A stretch of DNA of 64,000 bases from MSPOR6 sp964652195 (GTDB lineage: Bacteria; Poribacteria; WGA-4E; WGA-3G), in NCBI GenBank assembly GCA_964652195.1, contig CAZZBB010000080.1:56966-120965 (forward strand). Reading direction: 5' to 3'. The translations under genes were made by a program, and so were the position numbers. The stretch's first letter is position 1; each line of letters opens with the position of its first letter. This document shows positions 17,067-27,150 of this stretch, one piece after another. The notes beneath the pieces were generated by a model. That model saw only the letters and a program-made list of their open reading frames with translations. It was not told the DNA's origin and did no database searches.

Positions 17067-20000
17067 ATGGATGATAGGTTTACTCAATCAAACGGGACAA
17101 ATGTCTACACCGGTTGTGAATTGCTGGTAAAAGGTTCATTAGAAGGAGGGGTCAGTCTGCTGACTGGTTATCCAGGTTCACCTCTTGCAGAAGTATTTGA
17201 TGTTTTAGAACGGAATGCAGAGCTTCTGAAATCTAATGGAATCGTTGCCCAAATAGGCAATAATGAGGCATTAAGTGTTGCACGTTTGAATGGATCTCAG
17301 ATGGCTAATATACGGGCAATAGCATTTATGAAAAGCGTTGGGATGCATGTTGCATCAGATAGTCTGGCTATAAGTAATTTGGCCGGAACCACAGGTGGGG
17401 CTGTTGTGGTCGTAGGTGATGATACCTGGTCATATAGCACACAAGTTCCTGTAGATTCTCGTATATTAGCACGACATTTATTTATGCCACTCATAGAACC
17501 CTCAACTTGGCAGGAGCTGAAAGATTGGGTTAATTTCGCCTTTGAGATTTCTGCAGATTCAAACCTGTATACATGTTATTTAACAACACAAAATCAAGCA
17601 GATGGTGGCGGAATTGTTGAATTAAATGACAATATAATTCCTGAGATAAATCAAATTGCACAAACTGAAATCAATACTGAAGTAATATCAAATGATGATC
17701 GCGTTGTTTTACCACCAGATACGGTTCGTATAGAGGTAGAAACATTACGGGAACGCCTCCCTAACGCGCTAAGAAAAGCGAAAGAATTGGGTCTTAATAA
17801 AATACTCTATACTAATACATCATCAAAACATACAACATCCAACAATGAACATAAGAGGATCGGTTTTATTTCTTCCGGTTTTAGTTATCTATACCTTGAA
17901 CATGCATTATCAGAACTTAAACTTAGTGGTGCATTCCCTATTCTAAAACTTGGATTGACTTATCCACTTGATGAAGATATTGTATATGAATTTGCTCAAG
18001 GAATGGATGATCTTTATGTAATTGAAGAGAAACGTCCAGTACTCGAAAATGAAATTAAAGCATACCTAACACAACAGTACCAAGAAAGTCGCATAGATAA
18101 GTTTGTTAATGTTTGGGGTAAACAATTCCCTGAAGAATTGCCTGGTATCCCCGTAGAAGCCGGATTAGATACTTCAATATTAATAAACCGTCTGATACCT
18201 TTGCTTTCAAAGTATAGAGAGAGTATTCAATCAGCGAGTGAAGTTAATTTTGATATAGATACATTTGAGAGAGAAGCTGATATACAACATCAGGTATCTG
18301 AAATAAAACCAGAAATTCCTAATCGAACTCCGACATTCTGTCCCGGGTGCCCCCATAGGGATTCTTCAAGTGTCCTGCTTGATATTACAAAGGAATTTAT
18401 CGATGAAGACTATATGAAGAAGCATCACAATTCAGTTCCTGTTGATCTCGTTTTTCACGGAGATATTGGTTGTTATTCAATGTTAAAATATGAACCTTTT
18501 CCCCGATTAATGCATAATCTATCGGCAATGACTTTAGGAGGGGGTGCCGGAGCAGGAATAGATCCTTTTATTATCAACAAACAAATTGTATTTATGGGAG
18601 ATTCAACTTTCTTCCATGGTGGGATGTCTGCAATATCAGATTCAATTAAAAATAATCAGGATATTACCTACATTATCTTAGACAACCAAACGACAGCCAT
18701 GACAGGACATCAACCAACCCCATCAGGTGGAGTTGACATCCTTGGTAATCCTACATTTGCACAAGACATAGAGAAAGTAGTACAAGGGATAGCCGGAGAT
18801 TCTGAAATTAGTATTGTTCGTGTAAATCCTGAAGAACGATTGAAATATAAGTCCTATCTTGAGAAAACTATATTAAGATCAGGTGTTAAAATAGTCATCG
18901 CCGACAAAGAATGTGCAATTACATATCACCGTCGAAGACGGAGAGATGAACTACAGATCAAACAGAAACAGGGGTATTTAAAAACCGAAAAACATATCAA
19001 TATTACACCTGAAGTCTGTGAATTCTGTTTAGAATGTACTAAATCCACAGGCTGTCCCGCTCTTAAGATAATCGATACTGATTATGGTGACAAAATAGCA
19101 ATTGATCGTTCAAACTGTGTAACAGATGGGGCATGTGCACGTATTAAGTGGGCATGTCCATCGTTTGAAGAGGTCGTAATTACCCGTAAACGACCACCAC
19201 GTATACAGAATATCACTGATATTGAGATTAAGAAAAATAATAACAATCCTGATAACCGTTGGGATGATATAGGAATTGCAGAATTGCTCCACCAAATCGG
19301 AATCACTGATGATACTCCTTTACCGCCTCCTCCACCATTAACATTTGAAGGTGACTGGAGTATATATGCTGCTGGTGTAGGTGGAATGGGAATAGGAACT
19401 ATATCAAAGATACTTGTAGTTGCCGGATATCTTCAAGGGTATGTTGTGGATTTCTGTGATAGAAAAGGCTTAGCAATACGAAATGGGGGTGTTTATACTC
19501 ATGTAACCTACACAAATACAGGCAAGAAAATATCTCCAATTATTCCTTATGGAAAAGCAGATCTAATTTTAGGTTTAGATATTTTAGAGGCAGTACGCGG
19601 TATTTCATCAGATTCTGTATTCAGAGTCGCTTCTCAGGAGAGAACTTCTGCCGTTGTAAATACTGCGAAGACTGAAACTATGTCAACCCTAATAGGGAAT
19701 GAGGATTTTGATGTTTTTGATTTAGAAAACACTATTAAAAAGGGTACAAATGGATATGTTGGAGTAAATCTATTTGATATTTCCGAACTATTGTTTGGTA
19801 CAAAACTATATGCCAATATAATGCTGATCGGCGTTGCATTTCAAAAGGGTTTAATGCCGCTTGAATTAGAACCGTTAAAATTGGCATTAAAACAGATGGT
19901 CAGACGAACAGATCTTCAACAGAACTTTAATGCATTTGAAGTTGGTAGGTATCTTGCTGTATATGATAATATTGACTATAATCCTCCAAATTCATCACAC

Positions 20001-20729
20001 TATGAAAATAAACAATCTTACCAGAAAACACTTGAACAGAAAAAGCATATTCTAACAAAGAAATTGAATGGGAAAAAACTTGCTGAAGCATATATCAAAA
20101 TGGTGGACAATTCCGTTAAAATGTTATCATTAGAGGAAGACATTAATAGAACATTTGCCATTTATGTATATGACCTAATCCAATTTGAGAACATTAAATA
20201 TGCACAACTATACATTGATAAAATTAATGAAGTTTATCAAAAAGATAGAGATGGATATCAAGCTACTAAAGCAGCAATAAAATATCTACACAAGGTGATG
20301 TTGATTAAAGACGAGGTCTATGTATCACATCTTCTTACCAGTAAAGAAAAACTCGAAAGGGATAAGGTACGTTACAATATAGATGAAAAGAATGGTGATA
20401 AAATACGCTATCTTCACTTAAATCGTCCCCATTTCAAAGTAATGGGTTTTGACATCGAAACGGATCTTGACACACGAAATTGGATGTTACATTTAATGAA
20501 ACATATGAAATTTCTTAGGAGAATCCTATCAAAATGGCATAGGAGAGAGAAAGATTTTCGTGATTGGTATATCCGCGAAGTAATTGATACTTTTTCACCA
20601 TCAAATGATGAATCATACGCAAGACATCTGGAGTCAATAGAATGTGTGGATTCTGTTAAAGGTTATAGAGAGATACGATATCCAAAGATGGATGAGGCAA
20701 TGCAAAAAGTTGTAAATTTACTTGGCTAA
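17067..20729 (+). CDS. Fused 2-oxoacid (indolepyruvate-type) ferredoxin oxidoreductase
   Basis: A single chain of 1220 residues. Order: an alpha-like pyrimidine-binding domain (TGYPGSPLAEVFD, NNEALSVARLNGSQ), a TPP-binding domain beginning with CPGCPHR at residue 425 and HGDIGCYSM, an Fe-S segment around residues 651-700 with CEFCLECTKSTGCPALKI, then a gamma domain starting GVGGMGIGTISK after a poly-proline linker, and a lysine-rich C-terminal helical region (about 230 residues, DUF6537-like). Such enzymes decarboxylate 2-keto acids (aryl pyruvates or branched chain) to acyl-CoA, reducing ferredoxin. An upstream GTG at 17055 is possible; the ATG at 17067 has AAAGGTG at good distance. The substrate is not predictable. 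Confidence 0.88.
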   Translation: MDDRFTQSNGTNVYTGCELLVKGSLEGGVSLLTGYPGSPLAEVFDVLERNAELLKSNGIVAQIGNNEALSVARLNGSQMANIRAIAFMKSVGMHVASDSLAISNLAGTTGGAVVVVGDDTWSYSTQVPVDSRILARHLFMPLIEPSTWQELKDWVNFAFEISADSNLYTCYLTTQNQADGGGIVELNDNIIPEINQIAQTEINTEVISNDDRVVLPPDTVRIEVETLRERLPNALRKAKELGLNKILYTNTSSKHTTSNNEHKRIGFISSGFSYLYLEHALSELKLSGAFPILKLGLTYPLDEDIVYEFAQGMDDLYVIEEKRPVLENEIKAYLTQQYQESRIDKFVNVWGKQFPEELPGIPVEAGLDTSILINRLIPLLSKYRESIQSASEVNFDIDTFEREADIQHQVSEIKPEIPNRTPTFCPGCPHRDSSSVLLDITKEFIDEDYMKKHHNSVPVDLVFHGDIGCYSMLKYEPFPRLMHNLSAMTLGGGAGAGIDPFIINKQIVFMGDSTFFHGGMSAISDSIKNNQDITYIILDNQTTAMTGHQPTPSGGVDILGNPTFAQDIEKVVQGIAGDSEISIVRVNPEERLKYKSYLEKTILRSGVKIVIADKECAITYHRRRRRDELQIKQKQGYLKTEKHINITPEVCEFCLECTKSTGCPALKIIDTDYGDKIAIDRSNCVTDGACARIKWACPSFEEVVITRKRPPRIQNITDIEIKKNNNNPDNRWDDIGIAELLHQIGITDDTPLPPPPPLTFEGDWSIYAAGVGGMGIGTISKILVVAGYLQGYVVDFCDRKGLAIRNGGVYTHVTYTNTGKKISPIIPYGKADLILGLDILEAVRGISSDSVFRVASQERTSAVVNTAKTETMSTLIGNEDFDVFDLENTIKKGTNGYVGVNLFDISELLFGTKLYANIMLIGVAFQKGLMPLELEPLKLALKQMVRRTDLQQNFNAFEVGRYLAVYDNIDYNPPNSSHYENKQSYQKTLEQKKHILTKKLNGKKLAEAYIKMVDNSVKMLSLEEDINRTFAIYVYDLIQFENIKYAQLYIDKINEVYQKDRDGYQATKAAIKYLHKVMLIKDEVYVSHLLTSKEKLERDKVRYNIDEKNGDKIRYLHLNRPHFKVMGFDIETDLDTRNWMLHLMKHMKFLRRILSKWHRREKDFRDWYIREVIDTFSPSNDESYARHLESIECVDSVKGYREIRYPKMDEAMQKVVNLLG

Positions 20730-20815
20730 ATTGAGTTAAATGTAATTAACTAAACCTAAACCATAGTAACATTTTATTGAGTAGTACCATATTTCATACA
20801 GGATATAGGTGACTG

Positions 20816-21736
20816 ATGGATATACGACAATCTATCACAGGTCATACAAAAATTGTAGGGGTTATAGGTTCGCCTATTAGTCATAGTCGATCACCCCAGA
20901 TGCATAATGCAGCCATTTCAAAAGCCGGTCTTGACTTTGTATATGTACCTTTCCATGTATCTGCTGATGCCATTGATCATGCAATCAATGGATTTAGGTC
21001 AATAAATGTCATTGGAATAAATGTTACATTACCTCATAAACAATCTGTTATACCATTTTTGACATCAATTTCACAAGAGGCAGACCTTATTGGTGCAGTA
21101 AATACTCTTACTTTTTCAGATGATGGAATACATGGTGAAAATACGGATGCCCTTGGGTTTTTAAGGGCAATGAATGAGAATAACATCCCTATCCCAATAG
21201 AAAAAGATGTTGTTGTATTAGGGGCCGGAGGATCTGCAAGGGCGATTGTCGTTGCATTAGCACTTGCAGGTGTTAATTCAATTACCATTGTTAACCGTAC
21301 CATACTAAAAGCAATAGCTTTAGCTGAAGAACTTACAGAAAAAATTGGCAAAAATTATGATGATAAGAACTTAGAGGAAATTGAGAATAATAATGATGGA
21401 ACATTCGATACTGTAATTACTGGAATGGGATTTGATGATAAGCATTTGCCAGAGGCAATAATGAAATGTGCAATGTTGGTTAACACTTCTTCATCAGGTA
21501 TGGATGAGTCACAACCACTCTTAATTAATCAAGATTGGTTACAACCTGAAACGATAGTATATGACATTGTCTATACACCCCCAATTACAAAACTGTTAAA
21601 AGCAGCAAATGAGAAAGGTTGCCAAACAATTGAGGGTATAGGAATGTTAGTACATCAAGGGGCAATTGCCTTTGAACGATGGACTGGTGTTGAACCTTGC
21701 GTGAATACCATGAAAAATGCACTTTTAATCAAGTAA
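20816..21736 (+). CDS. aroE: Shikimate dehydrogenase
   Basis: 306 residues. Reduces 3-dehydroshikimate with NADPH in aromatic amino acid synthesis. Blocks: VIGSPISHSRSPQMHNAA (substrate serines), INVTLPHKQ with the catalytic lysine, GAVNTL, ENTDALGF, the nucleotide loop VLGAGGSARAI and the NRT motif that selects NADP. A charged insertion (DDKNLEEIENNNDG) near residue 185 makes it slightly longer than the E. coli enzyme. Followed after 13 bases by zapA. Confidence 0.95.
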   Translation: MDIRQSITGHTKIVGVIGSPISHSRSPQMHNAAISKAGLDFVYVPFHVSADAIDHAINGFRSINVIGINVTLPHKQSVIPFLTSISQEADLIGAVNTLTFSDDGIHGENTDALGFLRAMNENNIPIPIEKDVVVLGAGGSARAIVVALALAGVNSITIVNRTILKAIALAEELTEKIGKNYDDKNLEEIENNNDGTFDTVITGMGFDDKHLPEAIMKCAMLVNTSSSGMDESQPLLINQDWLQPETIVYDIVYTPPITKLLKAANEKGCQTIEGIGMLVHQGAIAFERWTGVEPCVNTMKNALLIK

Positions 21737-21749
21737 AAAAGGAATGAAT

Positions 21750-22061
21750 ATGCAAGACGAGCAAAAAACTGAGGAAGAAAGTCAACCTGCTCAGGATAAT
21801 CAAGCCATTCGATTTGTCATTCTGGGTATTCCTTATTCGATCAAACCTACAGAGGAATTATCTGCTGCAGATATTGATGTTTTGGTTGATTATGTAAAGA
21901 ATAGAGTAGAGAGTTATTCACAAAAAGGATATGACCATACACGTATACCTATGCTTGTAGCATTTGATATTGCAAATGAAGTGCGTGAACTCCAAAAGTT
22001 CTACGAATTACCAATCAATCGGGCAATTGATAAACTTAAGATTGTTCTTGAACCTGAGTAA
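21750..22061 (+). CDS. zapA: Cell division protein ZapA
   Basis: 103 residues. ZapA bundles FtsZ filaments at the septum. After a disordered acidic N-terminus, the small domain contains FVILGIPYSIKPTEELS and ADIDVLVDYVKNRVESYSQKG, followed by a C-terminal helix for coiled-coil dimerisation (AFDIANEVRELQKFYE). This pattern fits ZapA though overall similarity is modest. The ATG at 21744 sits too close to the GGA, so the ATG at 21750 is preferred. End of the 13.35-22 kb run. Confidence 0.75.
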   Translation: MQDEQKTEEESQPAQDNQAIRFVILGIPYSIKPTEELSAADIDVLVDYVKNRVESYSQKGYDHTRIPMLVAFDIANEVRELQKFYELPINRAIDKLKIVLEPE

Positions 22062-22376
22062 GACATAAAAATAAACAAATGACATATTCTTCGATTCTGT
22101 TTGTGTTAGATTATACTTGATGTATTATCTAAATAGACTTCACTAACTGAATCATAGATTCTATTTTCTCTATATATTGACTCTAATATACCCCATCTAA
22201 TATAACCAGATTGATATATTCTTCCTAAGTAGATACAACCATTAGTCACAGTCTATCAATTGAGTTACCAACTTTTTATTGAAATAATCACAAAATTGTG
22301 TTACACTATTAAATAACCAATCTTGTATGGAGTAATTAATTTGGACACTTTCGTATCAATTTTTTGGAGGAATTCC
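22062..22376. other. Intergenic region with promoter of the OmpA-like lipoprotein
   Basis: 315 bases without coding signs. Only the promoter listed separately at 22279-22307 stands out; no hairpin terminator for zapA is visible. Confidence 0.6.
22279..22307 (+). promoter_or_regulatory. Sigma-70-type promoter
   Basis: TTGAAA at 22279-22284 and TACACT at 22302-22307 with a 17-base spacer, about 70 bases before the lipoprotein start. Good consensus match, no experimental support. Confidence 0.55.
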
Positions 22377-23246
22377 ATGAATACCAAAGGAACAATCATT
22401 GTTTCAACTCTTTTGTTAGTAGGCATTGTATTACTTGGCTGCGGAAAGTTAAGTGAAGAAGAGTTTGAAATGTGGAAAAACGAACACGTAGCACAAATTG
22501 ACCAAACCAATGACGAAATAAAAATGCAAGTTACCAAACTTGAATCAAAGGTTGATCAGAATGAGAAAAACAATTCTGAAGCCATTTCAAAGGCTAAGGA
22601 TGAGGCAATAGCTGTTTCACAACAAGGGGATGCTGATACAATCGCTGCAGCAAATCAGAGTGCTAAGGAAGAGGACGCAAAATTACGGGCAAACTTATTA
22701 AAAGATATTGAAATGCAGTCAAAGAAATCTATGGATTTTGCAAAAGCAGAAGATGCAAAAGTCCAAAAAATGGTTGCCGAAAATGCCAGTAGTATTAAAG
22801 CACAAGGTGATGATTTAGCAAGACTAAAAGCTATAGTAACCTCACTTCAAGCAGATATAGGTGAAATACAAGCTGATGTTGCATCACAACCATCACTATT
22901 AGTTACTGTTAATTTTGGTAGTGGACAGACTGGATTATCTAACAAAGCTAAACAAATGCTTGATGGAATTCTAAATCAAATATTAGAAAATCCTGAAGCG
23001 CAAGTTATTGTTGTTGGTCATGCTGACGGAACACCCGTACTTAGGGGTGGTCATCGTAGTAACTGGGATTTATCTCAAACAAGAGCTAATTCAGCTGCCA
23101 AGTATTTGAAAGGAAAGGGAATAGAATCTGATAGGATTAAAGCAGTAGGTAAAGCACATACAGATCCTGTTGCCTCACAGAATACTACAGCTGGTAGAGC
23201 GATGAACCGACGTGTTGAGGTAATACTTAATCCTACTGGGTCATAG
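22377..23246 (+). CDS. OmpA/Pal-type outer-membrane lipoprotein with coiled coil
   Basis: 289 residues. A signal peptide ends in the lipobox VLLGC (lipid-bearing Cys22). Residues 30-165 are an Ala/Lys/Glu-rich coiled coil. The C-terminal 110 residues are an OmpA domain that binds peptidoglycan: VNFGSGQTGLSNKAKQML, VVGHADGTPV, WDLSQTRANSAAKYL and RAMNRRVEVIL. It likely tethers outer membrane to cell wall. GGAGG 6 nt before the ATG fixes the start. A promoter precedes it and a hairpin terminator follows, so it is probably a single-gene transcript. Confidence 0.88.
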   Translation: MNTKGTIIVSTLLLVGIVLLGCGKLSEEEFEMWKNEHVAQIDQTNDEIKMQVTKLESKVDQNEKNNSEAISKAKDEAIAVSQQGDADTIAAANQSAKEEDAKLRANLLKDIEMQSKKSMDFAKAEDAKVQKMVAENASSIKAQGDDLARLKAIVTSLQADIGEIQADVASQPSLLVTVNFGSGQTGLSNKAKQMLDGILNQILENPEAQVIVVGHADGTPVLRGGHRSNWDLSQTRANSAAKYLKGKGIESDRIKAVGKAHTDPVASQNTTAGRAMNRRVEVILNPTGS

Positions 23247-23291
23247 ATTCAACTCTTATTTAAAATATGCTCTTAGATATTTAAGTGATAC

Positions 23292-23319
23292 AAGGATGTT
23301 CTATTCATAGAACATCCTT
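23292..23319 (+). terminator. Rho-independent terminator of the lipoprotein gene
   Basis: 12-bp perfect stem (23292-23303 and 23308-23319), 4-base loop, followed by CACGTTTTT. Lies 46 bases after the OmpA-like gene stop. Confidence 0.75.
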
Positions 23320-23385
23320 CACGTTTTTAAAATTCCTAATCTCATACATTCTCTCTGTTTAATTGACTCTTTAATATATAACCTT

Positions 23386-24096
23386 ATGCGTTATCTACTT
23401 GTCTTATTGATAACTATTTTCTTATTCCCATCCAATTCTCCAGCTGAGAATACCAATGTCCTACGTCCCACATCTACATATACGGATATCATCAGTAGTA
23501 AGATAAGTAATTCATCAATTCAACTCTCAATCTATTCGTATAAACCCTCACTTGGTGATTTGAATGAATTATTACGAGGCATTGGAATTTCTAAGACTCC
23601 ATCTGATTTAATGACTTCATTATCATTCGTGATACACCATCTTCCACAACTTGATTCACGAGTTGAATTAGGTTTTTGGAGTACAGAGTTAAGCACCCCA
23701 CCTCCTAACCCATTGATACTGAACGCATCATTAACTCCTATTTCTTATCAAATTATTTATAGACCAGTACTTCTATATAATTACCTACCAATCTATATTG
23801 GTGGTGGATTTGGTTATCTAAAAACAAATTTCACTGGAAACTTAACGGAAACACTCGAAGCACAAGGTATTACCTTAGGTAGTGATGCATCCAATACAAT
23901 TGGTTATGTATTCATAGGTGCTGAATTGCTAAATTGGGTGGCTAATCCAGGTGCTAAGAATAGATTTGGAATGAACGCATCAATTAATCTTGAAATTAAA
24001 CGGGTTCTTAAAACAATTGAAACTACTACAACCCCACCCCTTGACATAATCTTAGATGGAACTGCCATTGGACTTGGCGTCAGATCGAAATTCTAA
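23386..24096 (+). CDS. Probable outer-membrane beta-barrel protein, unknown
   Basis: 236 residues. Residues 1-20 are a signal peptide ending SPAEN. The rest alternates short hydrophobic strands with Asn, Ser and Thr turns, has glycine-rich aromatic strands such as LPIYIGGGFGYLKTN, and ends in phenylalanine (GVRSKF), as in outer-membrane barrels. No family recognised. Lies 8 bases before the O-antigen ligase gene, so the two may be co-expressed. Confidence 0.65.
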   Translation: MRYLLVLLITIFLFPSNSPAENTNVLRPTSTYTDIISSKISNSSIQLSIYSYKPSLGDLNELLRGIGISKTPSDLMTSLSFVIHHLPQLDSRVELGFWSTELSTPPPNPLILNASLTPISYQIIYRPVLLYNYLPIYIGGGFGYLKTNFTGNLTETLEAQGITLGSDASNTIGYVFIGAELLNWVANPGAKNRFGMNASINLEIKRVLKTIETTTTPPLDIILDGTAIGLGVRSKF

Positions 24097-24104
24097 TTCT
24101 ACTG

Positions 24105-25505
24105 ATGTCTTTTATACAAAAGAAATATATCATTACAATCATTTCATGTATAATGTTAGGATATGTCCTCGGTATATATTCAGATACTCCAATTGCCATA
24201 ATATGTTTGCTATTGATTACGGGCATATTTGTGTTTATAGGAAAAGAACTGGCAGTAAGTATACTCTTAATCTGTTTACCTTTTTCATTTCGATATATAA
24301 TCCCCCAACTCCTTGAAGTTCAAACACCTACAGAACCACTCTTAGGAATGCTTTGTGTTGTTTATTTTGTAAAGAAAATTTTAGATCTTATCCTAAATAA
24401 TAGAGATCAGAAGAGGCGATTTCCTTTCTTACTTCCAATTGGTTTCTTTATATTTATTACCTTTCTATCAACTATCAATACCCCAGATGTATTCGGTACA
24501 TTAAAAGGATCTATCCGGGCATCAATCTATATGTTGTTCTCTCTGGTAGTGTATGATACTGTTAGAAATCGTGTGAATTTACACAGAATATCAATAGCAA
24601 CTTTTCCAAGTGCAGCAATAGCAGTTATATGGACAGTAATTGTACTTATATATAATATTGATGAATGGCAATGGACAAGTTCATATCGGAATTCACCATT
24701 TACAAATTATTCTGTATACGGTTCATTTACTGCCATATTCTTTTTGATATGCCTGAGTCGTCTAATGTTTGATAATGGACAATATGATCGAGTTTTATGG
24801 ACTATTTTGGCAAGTTGTTTTGGATTCGGATTAATTATGTGCTTTTCGCGGGGTGTATGGCTTTCTGTTTTTGTTGCAATTGGATTTATGTTGCTACAAT
24901 TGGGTAAAGGTGTAACACATAGAAAGGTACTATTTATTGGTATTGCTTGTCTTGTCATACTTGTTACATTCAGTCTCCCTGGTGTGTATAACTCTGTTTT
25001 GGATAGGATTTCAACAACTGTTGATATTAGTTACGCATCAAATAGAGCAAGACTTCTAAGATGGGGACAGGCTTTAAATATGTTCCTTCAAAATCCGATA
25101 TTAGGGAAGGGCTATGGAGCATTTGCTATTCTGTACGAGGAGGATGTAGCACTTGTTGGTACATATACTGCACAATACAAATTAGGGGCACATAGTGAAT
25201 ATCTACAGGTAATGGCAGAATTAGGATCTATTGGTTTAGCTGTTTGGTTATGGCTCAACTTATCATTTCTATTATTTGGATTCAAAGCACTGAAACGAAT
25301 TGACAGTGGGTTTTATAAATCAATTATCATTGGACTGATGGCATCAGAGATTTCATTGATGATACACTTCATAGTTAATAATCTTCTAAACGGTGACGCT
25401 ATAGGTGTACCGTTCTGGGGGATTTACGGTCTGTTACCTGCTGTAGTGCATTTAGCAGAAAACAGATTAGAAAATACAACACGAGAAAACATGTTTAGGA
25501 TATAA
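24105..25505 (+). CDS. O-antigen ligase/polymerase family membrane protein
   Basis: 466 residues with about twelve membrane segments. The Wzy_C-type periplasmic loop is visible: NRARLLRWGQALNMFLQNPILGKGYG followed by the HSEYLQVMAELG motif, whose histidine is functionally important in WaaL proteins. It would join or polymerise sugar chains at the outer face of the inner membrane. Consistent with the heptose and nucleotide-sugar genes at 60-64 kb. Whether it acts as a ligase or polymerase cannot be told apart by sequence. Confidence 0.85.
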   Translation: MSFIQKKYIITIISCIMLGYVLGIYSDTPIAIICLLLITGIFVFIGKELAVSILLICLPFSFRYIIPQLLEVQTPTEPLLGMLCVVYFVKKILDLILNNRDQKRRFPFLLPIGFFIFITFLSTINTPDVFGTLKGSIRASIYMLFSLVVYDTVRNRVNLHRISIATFPSAAIAVIWTVIVLIYNIDEWQWTSSYRNSPFTNYSVYGSFTAIFFLICLSRLMFDNGQYDRVLWTILASCFGFGLIMCFSRGVWLSVFVAIGFMLLQLGKGVTHRKVLFIGIACLVILVTFSLPGVYNSVLDRISTTVDISYASNRARLLRWGQALNMFLQNPILGKGYGAFAILYEEDVALVGTYTAQYKLGAHSEYLQVMAELGSIGLAVWLWLNLSFLLFGFKALKRIDSGFYKSIIIGLMASEISLMIHFIVNNLLNGDAIGVPFWGIYGLLPAVVHLAENRLENTTRENMFRI

Positions 25506-25561
25506 TGAAATAATCTGAATCTTGAAATAAGTCATAATTACTGCATATAAATAAGGAAAGT

Positions 25562-26920
25562 ATGAATATAATCCATATAATATCAGATACCTTTCGTAGA
25601 GATAACTTAGAAATGTATGGTGGAAAAGGGTATTGTCCAGCACTTAATGCATTCGCAGAAAAGTGTGTTGTATTTGATAAAGCATACGTTTGTAGTTATC
25701 CTACTGTTCCAATTCGTGGTGACCTTGTTACTGGGGAGGTAGGAATTTGTCGACGTGGATGGGAACCCTTACAACGAAATGTTCCCGTAGTTGCAAATTC
25801 ATTAACAAAAACCGGTGTTGTGAGTATGATGATAGCGGATACTCCACACCATCTAAATAACGGATTCTTCTATAATCGAGGGTTTACGGGGTGGAAATGG
25901 ATACGTGGACAAGAAAGTGATCAATTAGAGACACATCCTTATGACTATGATACTGATTTAGTCAGACGATATAGAGTACATACAAGACCACATCCTGAAA
26001 ATTTACCAGCTGGAATCTATAATCACATAAAGAATTCTGATTCACGATTGACTGAAGGTGATACATTTGTAGCACAGACAATGCAGGCAGCTTGTGATTG
26101 GCTTGAGAAGAATTACAAACATGACAATTTCTATTTAATGGTTGACACATTCGATCCACATGAACCTTGGGATGTTCCCGATTGGTATATTAGACGTTTT
26201 GATCCTGAGGATTACGAGGGTCCTGAACCAATTTATCCGACCTATGGACATAATAAAATGGATGAACGAACTACACAACGACTCAACTGTTTATATAGAG
26301 CAGAAGCTTCTTTAGTTGACAATTGGATCGGACAACTATTACGAAAGATTGACTATATGGGACTGATGGAAAATACGGTGATTGTTTTTATGGCAGACCA
26401 CGGATTTCTGTTAGGAGAACATGGGTTGATTGCTAAGAATCTGGGTATGTATGAGGAAATTGTCCATATTCCATTGCTCATATACCATCCTGAAGCAAAT
26501 CCTCGTCGAACTGATGCTTTAGCAAGTATAATCGACATTCCAGCCACTGTAATAGATGTCTTTGGTGCTGAACGGGGTAATAATGTGGAGGGTATAAGTC
26601 TATTGCCAATAGTAATGGAAGAAACAGAAACTTGTAGAGATTACGCTATTACTCACGGTGCATGGGGTGGTGGATGGAGTCCAGATGGTGGAAGTCCACA
26701 TGGTAGTGTTACAGATGGAACTTGGTCGTTGCTCTTAGAAAATCAAGGTGCTCCAAAAGAGTTATTCCATTTACCTTCAGATCCTGAACAGAAAAAGAAT
26801 AGATTTGAATCGGATACAGGTGAGGCACGGAGACTATACCAAGCCTTTTTGGACTTTTTATCCCAACATGGTGGTCCTGATGTTATGGTTGAACAATTTC
26901 AAAGTAGATGGGAAATGTAG
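25562..26920 (+). CDS. Sulfatase-fold hydrolase with Thr in place of the formylglycine Cys
   Basis: 452 residues, alkaline-phosphatase superfamily. Metal sites: IISDTFRRDN near the start and ADHGFLLGEHG near residue 280; HEPW is also typical of sulfatases. At the catalytic motif normally C/S-x-P-x-R, the sequence reads TVPIR (Thr48 to Arg52), so formylglycine cannot form. A threonine nucleophile is used by phosphatases and phosphodiesterases of this superfamily, so this is more likely a phosphoester hydrolase than a sulfatase. No signal peptide, cytoplasmic. Stands alone, ended by a long hairpin. Confidence 0.82.
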   Translation: MNIIHIISDTFRRDNLEMYGGKGYCPALNAFAEKCVVFDKAYVCSYPTVPIRGDLVTGEVGICRRGWEPLQRNVPVVANSLTKTGVVSMMIADTPHHLNNGFFYNRGFTGWKWIRGQESDQLETHPYDYDTDLVRRYRVHTRPHPENLPAGIYNHIKNSDSRLTEGDTFVAQTMQAACDWLEKNYKHDNFYLMVDTFDPHEPWDVPDWYIRRFDPEDYEGPEPIYPTYGHNKMDERTTQRLNCLYRAEASLVDNWIGQLLRKIDYMGLMENTVIVFMADHGFLLGEHGLIAKNLGMYEEIVHIPLLIYHPEANPRRTDALASIIDIPATVIDVFGAERGNNVEGISLLPIVMEETETCRDYAITHGAWGGGWSPDGGSPHGSVTDGTWSLLLENQGAPKELFHLPSDPEQKKNRFESDTGEARRLYQAFLDFLSQHGGPDVMVEQFQSRWEM

Positions 26921-26975
26921 AAGTCATTCCTGTACCTTATCTGATTGTCTTAACTACATAATTATCGTATCAAAC

Positions 26976-27010
26976 AAAAGGTTGATGAACCGTTGGTTCA
27001 CCAACCTTTT
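26976..27010 (+). terminator. 16-bp hairpin between convergent genes
   Basis: Arms 26976-26991 and 26995-27010 pair with one mismatch around a 3-base loop, beginning with AAAA and ending with TTTT so that it can act in both directions. Lies between the sulfatase-fold gene and the oppositely oriented Hsp20 gene. Confidence 0.7.
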
Positions 27011-27150
27011 CTAATACCAATTGTTGATTAACATCTCTTAAATGTAACATAAACTTTCAGTTTGTGCAGTATTTCAAGCCATGCATAACAACTGTTCATG
27101 AGATAACATCTATAGAAATGGTATAATAATCATTGAACGATCTTGTGTAT

